NCBI RefSeq assembly: GCF_016653115.1
Contig: NZ_NHRX01000055.1
Location: 1 to 35,098 of the forward strand
DNA from: Rhodocyclus purpureus
Lineage (GTDB): Bacteria; Pseudomonadota; Gammaproteobacteria; Burkholderiales; Rhodocyclaceae
DNA: 35,098 nucleotides
Reading direction: 5' to 3'
Shown: positions 8,876 through 16,385 of the stretch, piece after piece
How positions within the stretch are numbered: position 1 is the stretch's first letter
Layout of the letters: every line of letters starts with the position of its first letter
Translations under genes and position numbers: made by a program
Notes under the pieces: generated by a model
Databases searched by the model: none
Told to the model about the DNA's origin: nothing
The model's input: the letters and a program-made list of their open reading frames with translations, nothing else

Positions 8876-10084
8876 TTGTCCCGAACGCCCACGCTCACCC
8901 TGTTCGTCCCCGAACTGCTGCGCCCGCCGCTGGCGGAGGGCCCGCTGGCGGCTGCGCCTGAACCTGCGTGTCCGGAACTGGCGAGGCTGCTCGCGCGCGG
9001 CCGACTGACACGTGGAGCGGAGCAGGCGGACGAGGCGGCGCTGGCTGAAGTCTTCGGCATGGTTGCCGGCGCCTCCCTGCCCTTCGGCGAACTGCGCCGG
9101 CGCGGCGAGGAGGCGCCGGCGCGCGGCGTGAAGGATGCGGCAGGTCGCGCGGATGCTCAGGCCGGCAGCGCCTGGCTCTGTGCCGATCCGGTGCACCTGC
9201 GCCTGCTGTCCGACCGCATGGTGGTCGCCGACCGGCACTCGCTGCGGCTGGAGCCCGAGGAGTCGGCGGCATTGGTGGAGACGCTGAACCGGCATCTGGG
9301 CGCGGGCGAAGAGGCAGGCAGCGACGCTTTCGCCGCCCGCTTCGTCGCAGCCGGCGATCGCTGGTACCTGCGCTGCTCGGGCTCTGCGGGATTGCTCGCC
9401 GCGCTGGCGAAGCTGGAGACGCCGCCCTTGTCGGCGGTCGCCGGGCGCAGCCTGCGCCATCACCTGCCGACCATCCCCGAACTCGTTCCGCTGCGCCGCC
9501 TGCTGCTGGAGGCGCAAATGGTGCTGGCCGCCGATCCGGTCAATGCCGCGCGCGCCGAACGTGGCGAACTGCCGGTCAATGCGCTCTGGGTTTGGGGCGG
9601 CGGAATGCTCGCGGCGTCTGCGGCGCCCCCTCCTTTCGCCACGGTGGCGACCGGCTCGGCGCTGGCGCGCGGCCTGGCCAGGCACTGCCGGACGCGCGTC
9701 CTGCCGCTGCCGGCCAAGGCCGGCGAGTGGCTGACGATGCTCGCTGCCGATCCTGTGGGAGCGGCGGCAGACGCGAACGAACAGGCACCGGCGCTTGCCG
9801 TAGACCGCGACGCGCATCTGGTGGTCCTGGAGTCGCTGGTCGTGTCGGCGCTGCTCGACGATGACGCCGCCTGGCGCGAGGCGCTGGAAGCGCTGGAGAA
9901 GGACTGGTTCGCGCCGCTGGCAGCCGCCCTGCGCGGCGGCCGGCTGGCGGCTATCGAACTCGTGGCACCGACCCGGCTCGGGTTGCTGCGCTGGCAATTC
10001 AGCCCGACCGACCGCTGGCGCCTGTGGCGGCGGGCCCGGCCGCTGTCGGAACTGGCGCGGATGCTGGCAACGACTCAAGCATGA
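8876..10084 (+). CDS. RpfE-type / phosphoglycerate mutase-like conserved protein
   Basis: A protein of about 400 residues resembling the betaproteobacterial family annotated variously as RpfE-type regulatory protein or cofactor-independent phosphoglycerate mutase-like (COG4255). Supporting segments are the N-terminal TLFVPELL, the central LPVNALWVWGGG, and the C-terminal part rich in paired W and R residues. Its position between divergent lolC and recJ is a common arrangement in this group. Function is not established and no enzymatic activity should be assumed. No in-frame ATG exists near the start. TTG codons at 8876 and 8789 are candidates, and I prefer 8876 because it places seven residues before TLFVPELL. 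The coding strand is certain from length and codon use. Confidence 0.7.
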   Translation: MSRTPTLTLFVPELLRPPLAEGPLAAAPEPACPELARLLARGRLTRGAEQADEAALAEVFGMVAGASLPFGELRRRGEEAPARGVKDAAGRADAQAGSAWLCADPVHLRLLSDRMVVADRHSLRLEPEESAALVETLNRHLGAGEEAGSDAFAARFVAAGDRWYLRCSGSAGLLAALAKLETPPLSAVAGRSLRHHLPTIPELVPLRRLLLEAQMVLAADPVNAARAERGELPVNALWVWGGGMLAASAAPPPFATVATGSALARGLARHCRTRVLPLPAKAGEWLTMLAADPVGAAADANEQAPALAVDRDAHLVVLESLVVSALLDDDAAWREALEALEKDWFAPLAAALRGGRLAAIELVAPTRLGLLRWQFSPTDRWRLWRRARPLSELARMLATTQA

Positions 10085-10115
10085 CCGACATGCCAACGTC
10101 TGCCGCACAGCCCTA

Positions 10116-10743
10116 CGTACTGGATCGCCACGCCCTGCGGGCTCGCGATGACGGTTATGCGCTCAGGCCCTCTGCATGCACGCCTGGCACTGCCGTCATT
10201 GCGAGGCGCGCAGCGCCGTGGCAATCCAGTTCGTTCTTCCGTCTCTGCGCCCTTCACGATGCGAGACCTACGCACTGGATCGCCACGCCCTGCGGGCTCG
10301 CGATGACGGTTACGGTCGTAGACACTCTCCATGCACGCTTGGCACTGCCGTCATTGCGAGGCGCGCAGCGCCGTGGCAATCCAGTTCGTTCTTCCATCTC
10401 TGCGCCTTTCACGATGCGAGACCTACGCACTGGATCGCCACGCCCTGCGGGCTCGCGATGACGCGTCGCCATCCCGTCATTGCGAGGCGCGCAGCGCCGT
10501 GGCAATCCAGTTCGTTCTTCCGTCTCTGCGCCCTTCACGATGCGAGACCTACGCACTGGATCGCCACGCCCTGCGGGCTCGCGATGACGGTTACGGTCGC
10601 AGACATTCTCCATGCACGCCTGGCACTGCCGTCATTGCGAGGCGCGCAGCGCCGTGGCAATCCAGTTCGTTCTTCCATCTCTGCGCCTTTCACGATGCGA
10701 GACCTACGCACTGGATCGCCACGCCCTGCGGGCTCGCGATGAC
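10116..10743. repeat. Repeat array D: four forward arms, spacing 155/126/155 bp
   Basis: GTCATTGCGAGGCGCGCAGCG starts at 10195, 10350, 10476 and 10631. The spacing alternates because every second unit carries an extra linker (GGTTACGGTCG... through the CATGCACGC block). Each forward arm is followed by TTCACGATGCGAGACCTACG and the reversed arm CTGGATCGCCACGCC...GCGATGACG. The array lies between the end of the RpfE-type gene and recJ on the same strand, so read-through from the upstream gene would have to cross it. Confidence 0.88.
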
Positions 10744-10779
10744 GGATGCTGCGCCTTTGCTCAATAACGCGAGGAAATG

Positions 10780-10792
10780 AATTGAATCAATT
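10780..10792. promoter_or_regulatory. Small palindrome in the recJ leader
   Basis: AATTGAATCAATT is a palindrome around a single central base. It ends twelve bases before the recJ start codon and just ahead of the GAGGA ribosome-binding site. It could be an operator or simply chance; nothing else supports a function. Confidence 0.25.
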
Positions 10793-10804
10793 GAGGATCT
10801 CGAC

Positions 10805-12541
10805 ATGACCCGTATCGTGACCCGCGCGGTTCCGTCGCGCGCGCAGTGGCAGCTGGAACAGGAGGGGGTGCATCCGTTGCTGGCGCGGATCTACGCGGCG
10901 CGCGGGATCCGCTCGCGGGCGGAACTCGATACGGCGTTGTCGGGACTGCTGCCGCCGGCGACGCTGAGCGGGGTTGAGGACGCGGCGACCGTGCTCGCCG
11001 ATGCGATCGAGGCCGACGCGCGCATCCTGATCATCGCCGACTATGACTGCGACGGTGCCACGGCCTGTGCGGTCGGCGTGCGCGCGCTGCGTGCCTTCGG
11101 CGCGCGCGTCGATTACCTGGCGCCGAACCGCTTCGCCTACGGCTACGGGCTCTCGCCGCAGATCGTCGACCTGGCGGCGACCTCGTGTGACGGCGGGCCG
11201 CCCGACCTGATCGTCACCGTCGATAACGGCATCGCAAGCGTCGAGGGGGTCGCGCACGCTCAGGAACTGGGGATCGCGGTGCTGGTGACCGACCACCACC
11301 TGCCCGGAGAGGTGCTGCCGGACGCCGAGGTGATCGTCAATCCGAACCAGCCGGGCTGCGCATTTGCGAGCAAGCACTTGGCAGGGGTCGGCGTGATCTT
11401 CTACGTGATGCTGGCCCTGCGTGCCGAGTTGCGCAGCCGCGGGGCCTTCGTCGATGGCCGGAAGGAGCCGAACCTGGCGACGCTGCTCGACCTCGTCGCG
11501 CTCGGCACCGTCGCCGACGTGGTCCGCCTCGACCGCAACAACCGCATCCTGGTCAGCCAGGGCCTGCAGCGCATCCGCAGCGGGCGGCTGACGCCCGGGC
11601 TGCGCGCGCTGTTCGCCGCCGCCGGGCGGGATCCGGCGAAGGCCTCGGCGTTCGACCTCGGCTTCCTGATCGGCCCGCGGCTCAACGCGGCCGGGCGGCT
11701 CGCCGACATGTCGGTCGGCATCGAGTGCCTGCTCTGCGACGACGAGTCGCGCGCGCTGACCCTCGCGCAGCAGCTCGACGCGCTCAACCGCGAGCGGCGC
11801 GAGATCGAGGCCGGTATGCAGGAACAGGCGCTGGCACGGCTGGAAGACCTGGACAGCCTCGCTGCCACGGGCATGGCCGGCGGCGAGCAGGCCCCCCCGG
11901 CGGCGGTCGCCCTCTTCGACCCGGACTGGCACCAGGGCGTCGTCGGCATCCTCGCCGCGCGCATCCGCGAGCGCCTGCACCGGCCGGTATTCGCCTTCGC
12001 ACGCGGCGACGACGGCCAGATCAAGGGCTCGGGACGCTCGATCCCGGGCCTGCACCTGCGCGACGCGCTCGACCTCGTCAGCAAGCGCGCGCCCGGTCTG
12101 CTGCTGCGCTTCGGCGGCCACGCCGCGGCCGCCGGCGCGACGCTGCGCGAGGAAGATTTCCCGCGTTTCCGCGAGCTCTTCGCCGCGGTCGCCGGCGAGC
12201 TGCTGTCACCGGCCGACCTCATGCATACGCTGGAAACCGACGGCGAGCTGGAGAGCGGCTACTTCTCGCTCGACACGGTGCGCATGCTCGAGGACGAGGT
12301 CTGGGGCCAGGGCTTCCCGGCGCCGGTGTTCACCGACGAATTCGTCGTCGACAGCCGGCGCGTGCTCAAGGACAAGCACCTCAAGCTGCGCCTGCGCAAG
12401 GGCAACCAGCGCTTCGACGCGATCCGCTTCAACGCCACGGAGTCGCCGGAGGGGGACCGCATCCGCGCCGCCTTCCGCTTGTCGATCAACGATTTCAACG
12501 GCGTACAGAGCACGCAACTGATGATCGAGGGCTTCGCCTGA
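10805..12541 (+). CDS. recJ: RecJ single-stranded-DNA-specific 5'-3' exonuclease
   Basis: A 578-residue DHH-family exonuclease that degrades single-stranded DNA 5' to 3' in recombination and mismatch or base-excision repair. Metal-binding motifs are visible in order: ADYDCDG (residues 78-84), VDNG (139-142) and TDHH (162-165). The DHHA1 region carries the FGGHAAAAG motif near residues 435-443. Length matches E. coli RecJ (577). GAGGA lies eight bases before the ATG and supports this start. Upstream sequence is repeat array D, so its promoter is either in the short stretch after 10743 or within the array. The RAYT gene follows 51 bases after its stop. Confidence 0.95.
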   Translation: MTRIVTRAVPSRAQWQLEQEGVHPLLARIYAARGIRSRAELDTALSGLLPPATLSGVEDAATVLADAIEADARILIIADYDCDGATACAVGVRALRAFGARVDYLAPNRFAYGYGLSPQIVDLAATSCDGGPPDLIVTVDNGIASVEGVAHAQELGIAVLVTDHHLPGEVLPDAEVIVNPNQPGCAFASKHLAGVGVIFYVMLALRAELRSRGAFVDGRKEPNLATLLDLVALGTVADVVRLDRNNRILVSQGLQRIRSGRLTPGLRALFAAAGRDPAKASAFDLGFLIGPRLNAAGRLADMSVGIECLLCDDESRALTLAQQLDALNRERREIEAGMQEQALARLEDLDSLAATGMAGGEQAPPAAVALFDPDWHQGVVGILAARIRERLHRPVFAFARGDDGQIKGSGRSIPGLHLRDALDLVSKRAPGLLLRFGGHAAAAGATLREEDFPRFRELFAAVAGELLSPADLMHTLETDGELESGYFSLDTVRMLEDEVWGQGFPAPVFTDEFVVDSRRVLKDKHLKLRLRKGNQRFDAIRFNATESPEGDRIRAAFRLSINDFNGVQSTQLMIEGFA

Positions 12542-12545
12542 TTTC

Positions 12546-12559
12546 GGGGACGTTATACT
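12546..12559. repeat. REP half-element upstream of the RAYT gene
   Basis: GGGGACGTTATACT is identical to the block in front of yaeQ (147-160). It lies between the recJ stop and the RAYT start, the position expected for a RAYT's own REP. Only the left half of a flanking pair is present; no matching element follows the transposase gene. TATACT inside it could serve as a -10 box, but no -35 is evident. Confidence 0.55.
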
Positions 12560-12592
12560 GAACTCATCCCCCATCACGATAGGAGCGATCTC

Positions 12593-13300
12593 ATGGCCAG
12601 AATTGCACGTGTCGTAGTGCCGGATTACCCGCACCATGTGACCCAGCGCGGCAACCGTCGCCAGCAGACCTTCCTGTGCGAGGACGACTACGCCACCTAC
12701 CTGTCGTTGATGGCTGCATCCTGCGCCGCTTGCGGCACCGAGGTGCTGGCGTACTGTCTGATGCCGAACCATGTGCACCTGATCATGGTTCCCCACAGCC
12801 CGGACGGCCTGCGTGCCGCGATCGCCGACGTGCATCGGCGCTACACGCGGCGGATCAACTCACGCGAAGGCTGGACCGGCCACCTCTGGCAGGACCGCTT
12901 CCACTCGTTCGTGCTCGACGAAGCGCAGCTGCTCGCCGCCGTTCGCTACATCGAGAACAACCCGGTACGGGCGGGACTGTGCACCCGCCCCGAGGAGTGG
13001 GCCTGGTCGAGCGCGCGCGCGCACCTCTCGGGTGCCGATGATGCACTCGTCCGCGTCGCCCCGCTGCAGGAGATGGTTTCCGACTGGGCAGCGTTCCTCG
13101 GCGCACCGTCCGAGCCCGCGCTGTCCGAGAGGCTGCGCCTGCACATGCAGAGCGGCCGGCCGCTCGGCAGCGACGAGTTCATCGGCGAGCTCGAGCGGCG
13201 CCTCGGGCGCACGCTGCGCCCGCGCAAGCCGGGCCCCAAGCCGCGGCCGAAGGATACGGAGAAGGCTCCCGCTGCGGCAGGCGAAGCGAGCAAGGTCTAG
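12593..13300 (+). CDS. REP-associated tyrosine transposase (RAYT, Y1_Tnp family)
   Basis: A 235-residue IS200/IS605-like HUH nuclease domesticated for REP palindromes. The N-terminal stretch RVVVPDYPHHVTQRGNRR, the metal-binding HVH (H60, H62) in LMPNHVHLI, the GHLWQDRFHS block, and the catalytic tyrosine Y119 in RYIENNPVRAG are all intact, so the enzyme is probably active. A basic C-terminal tail (RPRKPGPKPRPKD) is typical of proteins that bind structured DNA. AGGAG stands seven bases before the ATG. A GGGGACGTTATACT repeat lies 33 bases upstream. The stop codon overlaps the convergent pgeF stop within the shared CTAG at 13297-13300. It is the only transposase-like gene in a window full of palindromic repeats. 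Confidence 0.93.
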   Translation: MARIARVVVPDYPHHVTQRGNRRQQTFLCEDDYATYLSLMAASCAACGTEVLAYCLMPNHVHLIMVPHSPDGLRAAIADVHRRYTRRINSREGWTGHLWQDRFHSFVLDEAQLLAAVRYIENNPVRAGLCTRPEEWAWSSARAHLSGADDALVRVAPLQEMVSDWAAFLGAPSEPALSERLRLHMQSGRPLGSDEFIGELERRLGRTLRPRKPGPKPRPKDTEKAPAAAGEASKV

Positions 13301-14073
13301 GGTTTGCCGACCTCGGCGGCGGTGCTCGGGCGCAGCCAGATCAGCGCCGCCAGGCGACCGCAGACGCCGTCGCGGCGGTAGGAGTAGAAGCGCTCCGCGT
13401 CGCTGAAGGTGCATTCGTCACCGCCGAAGATGGCGCTGACGCCCAGCGCAGCCAGGCGCTGGCGGGCGAGTTCGGGCAGGTCGGCGAGCCATTTGCCGGG
13501 TGCATGGGCAACGAAGGCGGTCGCCGCGCACGGGTCGGCGGCGAGGAAGGCCGCGCGCACTTCGTCGCCGACCTCGAAGTGCCGGGGGCCGATGGCAGGA
13601 CCTAAATATGCGCACACCTGGCCAGCGGGGCAGTCCATCGCGGCAAGCGTGCGCTCGATCACGCCGGCGCAGAGTCCGCGCCAGCCCGCATGCGCGGCGC
13701 CGACGACGGTACCCGCCGCGTCGCAGAGGAGGATCGGCAGGCAGTCGGCGGTGAGCACCGCGCAGACGAGACCGGGAACGCGCGTGACGGCAGCGTCGGC
13801 GCGCGGCGGCGACGAACCCGGCGCCGGCGGTGCGGACAGGACGACGACGTCGACGCCATGCACCTGCTCCAGCCAGCAGGGCTCGGAGGGCAGGACGGCG
13901 GCCAGGCGCGCACGGTTGGCGGCGACCGCCTCCGGGTCGTCGCCGACGTGGCTGGCAAGGTTGAACGAGGCCCAAGGCCCCGCGCTGACCCCGCCCTGGC
14001 GCGTCGTCAGCAGCGCGCCCACGGAGGCCGGAGCGTCCCAGTGCGGTGACAGCATGCTCGACTCGAATTTCAT
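13297..14073 (-). CDS. pgeF: Peptidoglycan editing factor PgeF / YfiH-type purine nucleoside phosphorylase
   Basis: A 258-residue protein of the Cu-oxidase_4 (laccase-like) family. E. coli YfiH corrects misincorporated residues in peptidoglycan precursors, and homologues also act as purine nucleoside phosphorylases or adenosine deaminases. The family landmarks are all seen: RQGGVS, NLASHVGDDP, LEQVHG with H72, LTADCLPILL with C111, and HAGWRGL with H128, the three zinc ligands. The C-terminal FFGGDECTF-like part appears as FGGDECTFSD, followed by YSYRRDG. The start at 14073 (MKFESS) is preceded by GGA at a suitable distance; an ORF that begins further upstream runs into a repeat. In many betaproteobacteria pgeF sits next to rluD and bamD, as here. 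Confidence 0.93.
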   Translation of the reverse strand: MKFESSMLSPHWDAPASVGALLTTRQGGVSAGPWASFNLASHVGDDPEAVAANRARLAAVLPSEPCWLEQVHGVDVVVLSAPPAPGSSPPRADAAVTRVPGLVCAVLTADCLPILLCDAAGTVVGAAHAGWRGLCAGVIERTLAAMDCPAGQVCAYLGPAIGPRHFEVGDEVRAAFLAADPCAATAFVAHAPGKWLADLPELARQRLAALGVSAIFGGDECTFSDAERFYSYRRDGVCGRLAALIWLRPSTAAEVGKP

Positions 14074-14118
14074 ACGTGATCCAATAGCGTGAGCGGCCAC
14101 CCCGTCATCGGAAAAAAG

Positions 14119-14245
14119 CTTTGGCCACGAAATGCACGAAATCATTCATGCGTTCGACGATCAGCCCTCATTCGCGGCTCACGCCGCTCCCACGAAAACC
14201 ATCGCTGCATCGCCCTCTCGTGGGAGGGCAGGCAGGCCCGAATGA
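14119..14245. repeat. Dispersed repeat fragments between pgeF and rluD
   Basis: GGCCACGAAATGCACGAAAT (from 14123) is a half copy of the GCCACGAAA palindrome family seen complete at 19875-19997 and 33577-33702. It is followed by TTCGCGGCTCACGCCGCTCC and CTCTCGTGGGAGGGC, the family also found at 716-830. The gap lies between rluD's end and pgeF's start on the same strand. Confidence 0.55.
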
Positions 14246-14254
14246 ATCGCGTGA

Positions 14255-15343
14255 TCAGTCGAGCTCGTCCTCGTCTTCGAAGTCGTCGTCGTCGCCGCGG
14301 ACGTAGAAGACTTGCGGGCCTTCAGCTTCGTCCCAGTCATCCCAGTCTTCTTCGCCTCTGGCGAGTGCTGCGGCTTCGGCGGCGGCAGCGGCTTCTTCGC
14401 GGACGCCTTCGAGCAGTTCGAGGAAGTCGTCGGGCAAGGGGGCGGTCCATTGCATCGGGCGGCCGCTGGCGGGGTGGATGAGGCCGAGGCGGAAGGCGTG
14501 CAGCGCCTGCCGGTGGAAGTGCGCGCCGACCGGGATGCGGCTGGCGCCGCCGCCATAGACCGTATCGCCGACCAGCGGATGGCCAATCGACGCCATGTGC
14601 ACGCGGATCTGGTGCGTGCGGCCGGTCTCCAGCGCGCAGTCGATCAGGGTGCAGCCGATGAAGCGTTCGAGCACGTGATAGTGCGTGCGCGAGGGCTTGC
14701 CGTTCTTGACCACGGCCATGCGCGTGCGCTGCGTCGGATGGCGGCCGATCGGCGCGTCGACCAGGCCGTCGCGCTCGAACTCGCCGCGCGCCAGCGCCCG
14801 GTAGCGGCGTTTGACCGTGCGCGCCTGCAGCTGGCGGACGAGGTCGGTCTGCGCGGCGAGCGTCTTGGCGACGACGAGCAGACCGCTGGTGTCCTTGTCG
14901 AGCCGGTGCACGATGCCGGCGCGCGGGATGGTGGCGAGCTCGGGAACGTGGTGCAGCAGCGCGTTCAAAAGCGTCCCGTGCCAGTTGCCGTTGCCCGGAT
15001 GGACGACGAGCCCGGCCGGCTTGTTGATCACAAGCAGGGTGTCGTCCTCGAAGACGATGTCGAGCGGGATGTCCTCGGGCGCGGAGGATTCGAGTTGCTC
15101 GTCGGGCGCCGCGTCGATCTCGAGCTCTTCGCCGCCCCACAGCTTGCGCTTGGTCTCGGTGAGCGGGACACCGGCCAGGCGCACGCGTCCGTCGCGGACC
15201 CAGGACTGCAGGCGGTTGCGCGAGTGCTGCGGCAGCAACTGGGCGAGGATGCGGTCGAGCCGCTCGCCGCCGCAGGCGGCCGGCACGGTCAGGCTGATCA
15301 GGGTGTTTGCGCTATAATCGGCGCGCTCCGATGCCGAATTCAT
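14255..15343 (-). CDS. rluD: RluD, 23S rRNA pseudouridine synthase
   Basis: A 362-residue RluA-family pseudouridine synthase, the enzyme that modifies helix 69 of 23S rRNA (E. coli positions 1911, 1915 and 1917). An S4 RNA-binding domain (about residues 27-75) precedes the catalytic domain. The motif HRLDKDTSGLL (146-156) holds the catalytic aspartate D149, and GRTHQIRVHM is present further on. The C-terminal tail is strongly acidic (WDDWDEAEG and DDDDFEDEDELD), an unusual extension. I chose MNSASERADY (15343) because the longer frame would reach into the divergent bamD coding region. The start then lies within the presumed bamD promoter region, so the two genes share about 30 bases of control DNA. 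Confidence 0.93.
   Translation of the reverse strand: MNSASERADYSANTLISLTVPAACGGERLDRILAQLLPQHSRNRLQSWVRDGRVRLAGVPLTETKRKLWGGEELEIDAAPDEQLESSAPEDIPLDIVFEDDTLLVINKPAGLVVHPGNGNWHGTLLNALLHHVPELATIPRAGIVHRLDKDTSGLLVVAKTLAAQTDLVRQLQARTVKRRYRALARGEFERDGLVDAPIGRHPTQRTRMAVVKNGKPSRTHYHVLERFIGCTLIDCALETGRTHQIRVHMASIGHPLVGDTVYGGGASRIPVGAHFHRQALHAFRLGLIHPASGRPMQWTAPLPDDFLELLEGVREEAAAAAEAAALARGEEDWDDWDEAEGPQVFYVRGDDDDFEDEDELD
15313..15318 (+). promoter_or_regulatory. Likely -10 box of the bamD promoter
   Basis: TATAAT on the plus strand lies 59 bases before the bamD start, in the divergent rluD/bamD gap. No good -35 hexamer is found at 16-18 bases upstream. It overlaps the 5' end of the rluD region, so the assignment rests on the perfect -10 sequence and position only. 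Confidence 0.45.
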
Positions 15344-15371
15344 CGGCGTCTTTTTCGGCGGAATGCTCATC

Positions 15372-16166
15372 ATGCGTAGTTTAGCGTTTATCGCGGTCTT
15401 TTTCCTGACATCCCTGTTCGCGGGCTGCGGGCTGCTGCCCGAAGTGAAGGACGAAACCGCCGGCTGGTCGGCCAACAAGCTCTACACCGAGGCCAAGGAT
15501 TCGATGACCAGTGGTGCTTACGACCGGGCGATCAAGCTCTTCGAGAAGCTCGAATCGCGTTATCCCTACGGTCGTTACGCGCAGCAGGCGCAGATGGAGG
15601 TCGCTTACGCCTACTGGAAGGCTGCCGAACCGGCTTCGGCACTTGCCGCCTGCGATCGCTTCATCAAGCTGCATCCGAACCACCCGAACGTCGATTACGT
15701 GTATTACCTGAAGGGCCTGGTCAGCTTCAACGAGGATCTCGGCCTGCTCGGCTTCATCAGCAACCAGGACCTGACCGAGCGCGATCCGAAGGGCCTCACC
15801 GAAGCCTTCGACGCCTTCAGGGAACTGGCTAGGCGCTTCCCTGACAGCAAATACACGCCGGATGCGCTCGCGCGCATGAAATACCTGGTCAATGCGATGG
15901 CCTCGCACGAGGTCCATGTCGCGCGCTACTACATGAAGCGCGGCGCCTATCTGGCTGCGGTCAATCGCGCCCAGTACGCGCTGAAGAACTATCCGCAGGC
16001 GCCGGCGATCGAGGAAGCCTTGTTCATCATGGTCAAGGGCTACGACCAGCTCGGTCTCATCGACCTGCGCGACGACGCCGACCGGGTGATGCGCAAGAAC
16101 TTCCCGCAGAGCGAGTTCTATGCGCGCGGCCTGGAGCGTCAGCAACCGTGGTGGAAGCTCTGGTAA
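15372..16166 (+). CDS. bamD: BamD (ComL), outer-membrane assembly lipoprotein
   Basis: A 264-residue lipoprotein, the essential TPR partner of BamA in the beta-barrel assembly machinery. The signal peptide MRSLAFIAVFFLTSLFAGC ends in a lipobox, with C19 as the acylated cysteine. TPR-like repeats follow: YTEAKDSMTSGAYDRAIKLF, ESRYPYGRYAQQAQ, and AFDAFRELARRFPDSKY further on. Length fits the family (about 245-280). Of two ATGs, 15372 is preferred because GGCGGA lies nine bases in front; the ATG at 15363 would sit right behind that site. It diverges from rluD, a conserved arrangement in betaproteobacteria, and a strong terminator follows. Confidence 0.94.
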   Translation: MRSLAFIAVFFLTSLFAGCGLLPEVKDETAGWSANKLYTEAKDSMTSGAYDRAIKLFEKLESRYPYGRYAQQAQMEVAYAYWKAAEPASALAACDRFIKLHPNHPNVDYVYYLKGLVSFNEDLGLLGFISNQDLTERDPKGLTEAFDAFRELARRFPDSKYTPDALARMKYLVNAMASHEVHVARYYMKRGAYLAAVNRAQYALKNYPQAPAIEEALFIMVKGYDQLGLIDLRDDADRVMRKNFPQSEFYARGLERQQPWWKLW

Positions 16167-16225
16167 GCGAGATCCACCGCGGCCACTGAAGCGGCTTGCG
16201 GCAGGACCGCGTGCAGCAAGGCCTC

Positions 16226-16260
16226 GGCCGCGACGGGCGTCGTCGCGGCCTTTATTTTCT
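16226..16260 (+). terminator. Rho-independent terminator after bamD
   Basis: The arms GGCCGCGACG (16226-16235) and CGTCGCGGCC (16241-16250) form a perfect 10-bp stem with a five-base loop, followed by TTTATTTTCT. It lies 59 bases after the bamD stop. Confidence 0.85.
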
Positions 16261-16385
16261 CCGCGGCGGCAAGCCCTGCAGCCAGCCCCGCGCGCTTCCA
16301 GTAGAATCACGGGTAGCCTTTCGCTGCAGCTGGCGCGGCAGGCGCAAGGCAGTCAAACGAAAAACTACCTTCAGGAGAATGAGGC

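Noticed and set aside
8732-10108. N-terminal extension of lolC giving 874 residues
   Set aside because: The extra part is antisense to the RpfE-type gene and has no family resemblance; LolC proteins begin at MASPYELL.
10176-10742. Frame of 188 codons in array D
   Set aside because: It is a translation of repeat arms with no ribosome-binding site, and the same peptide appears in other arrays.
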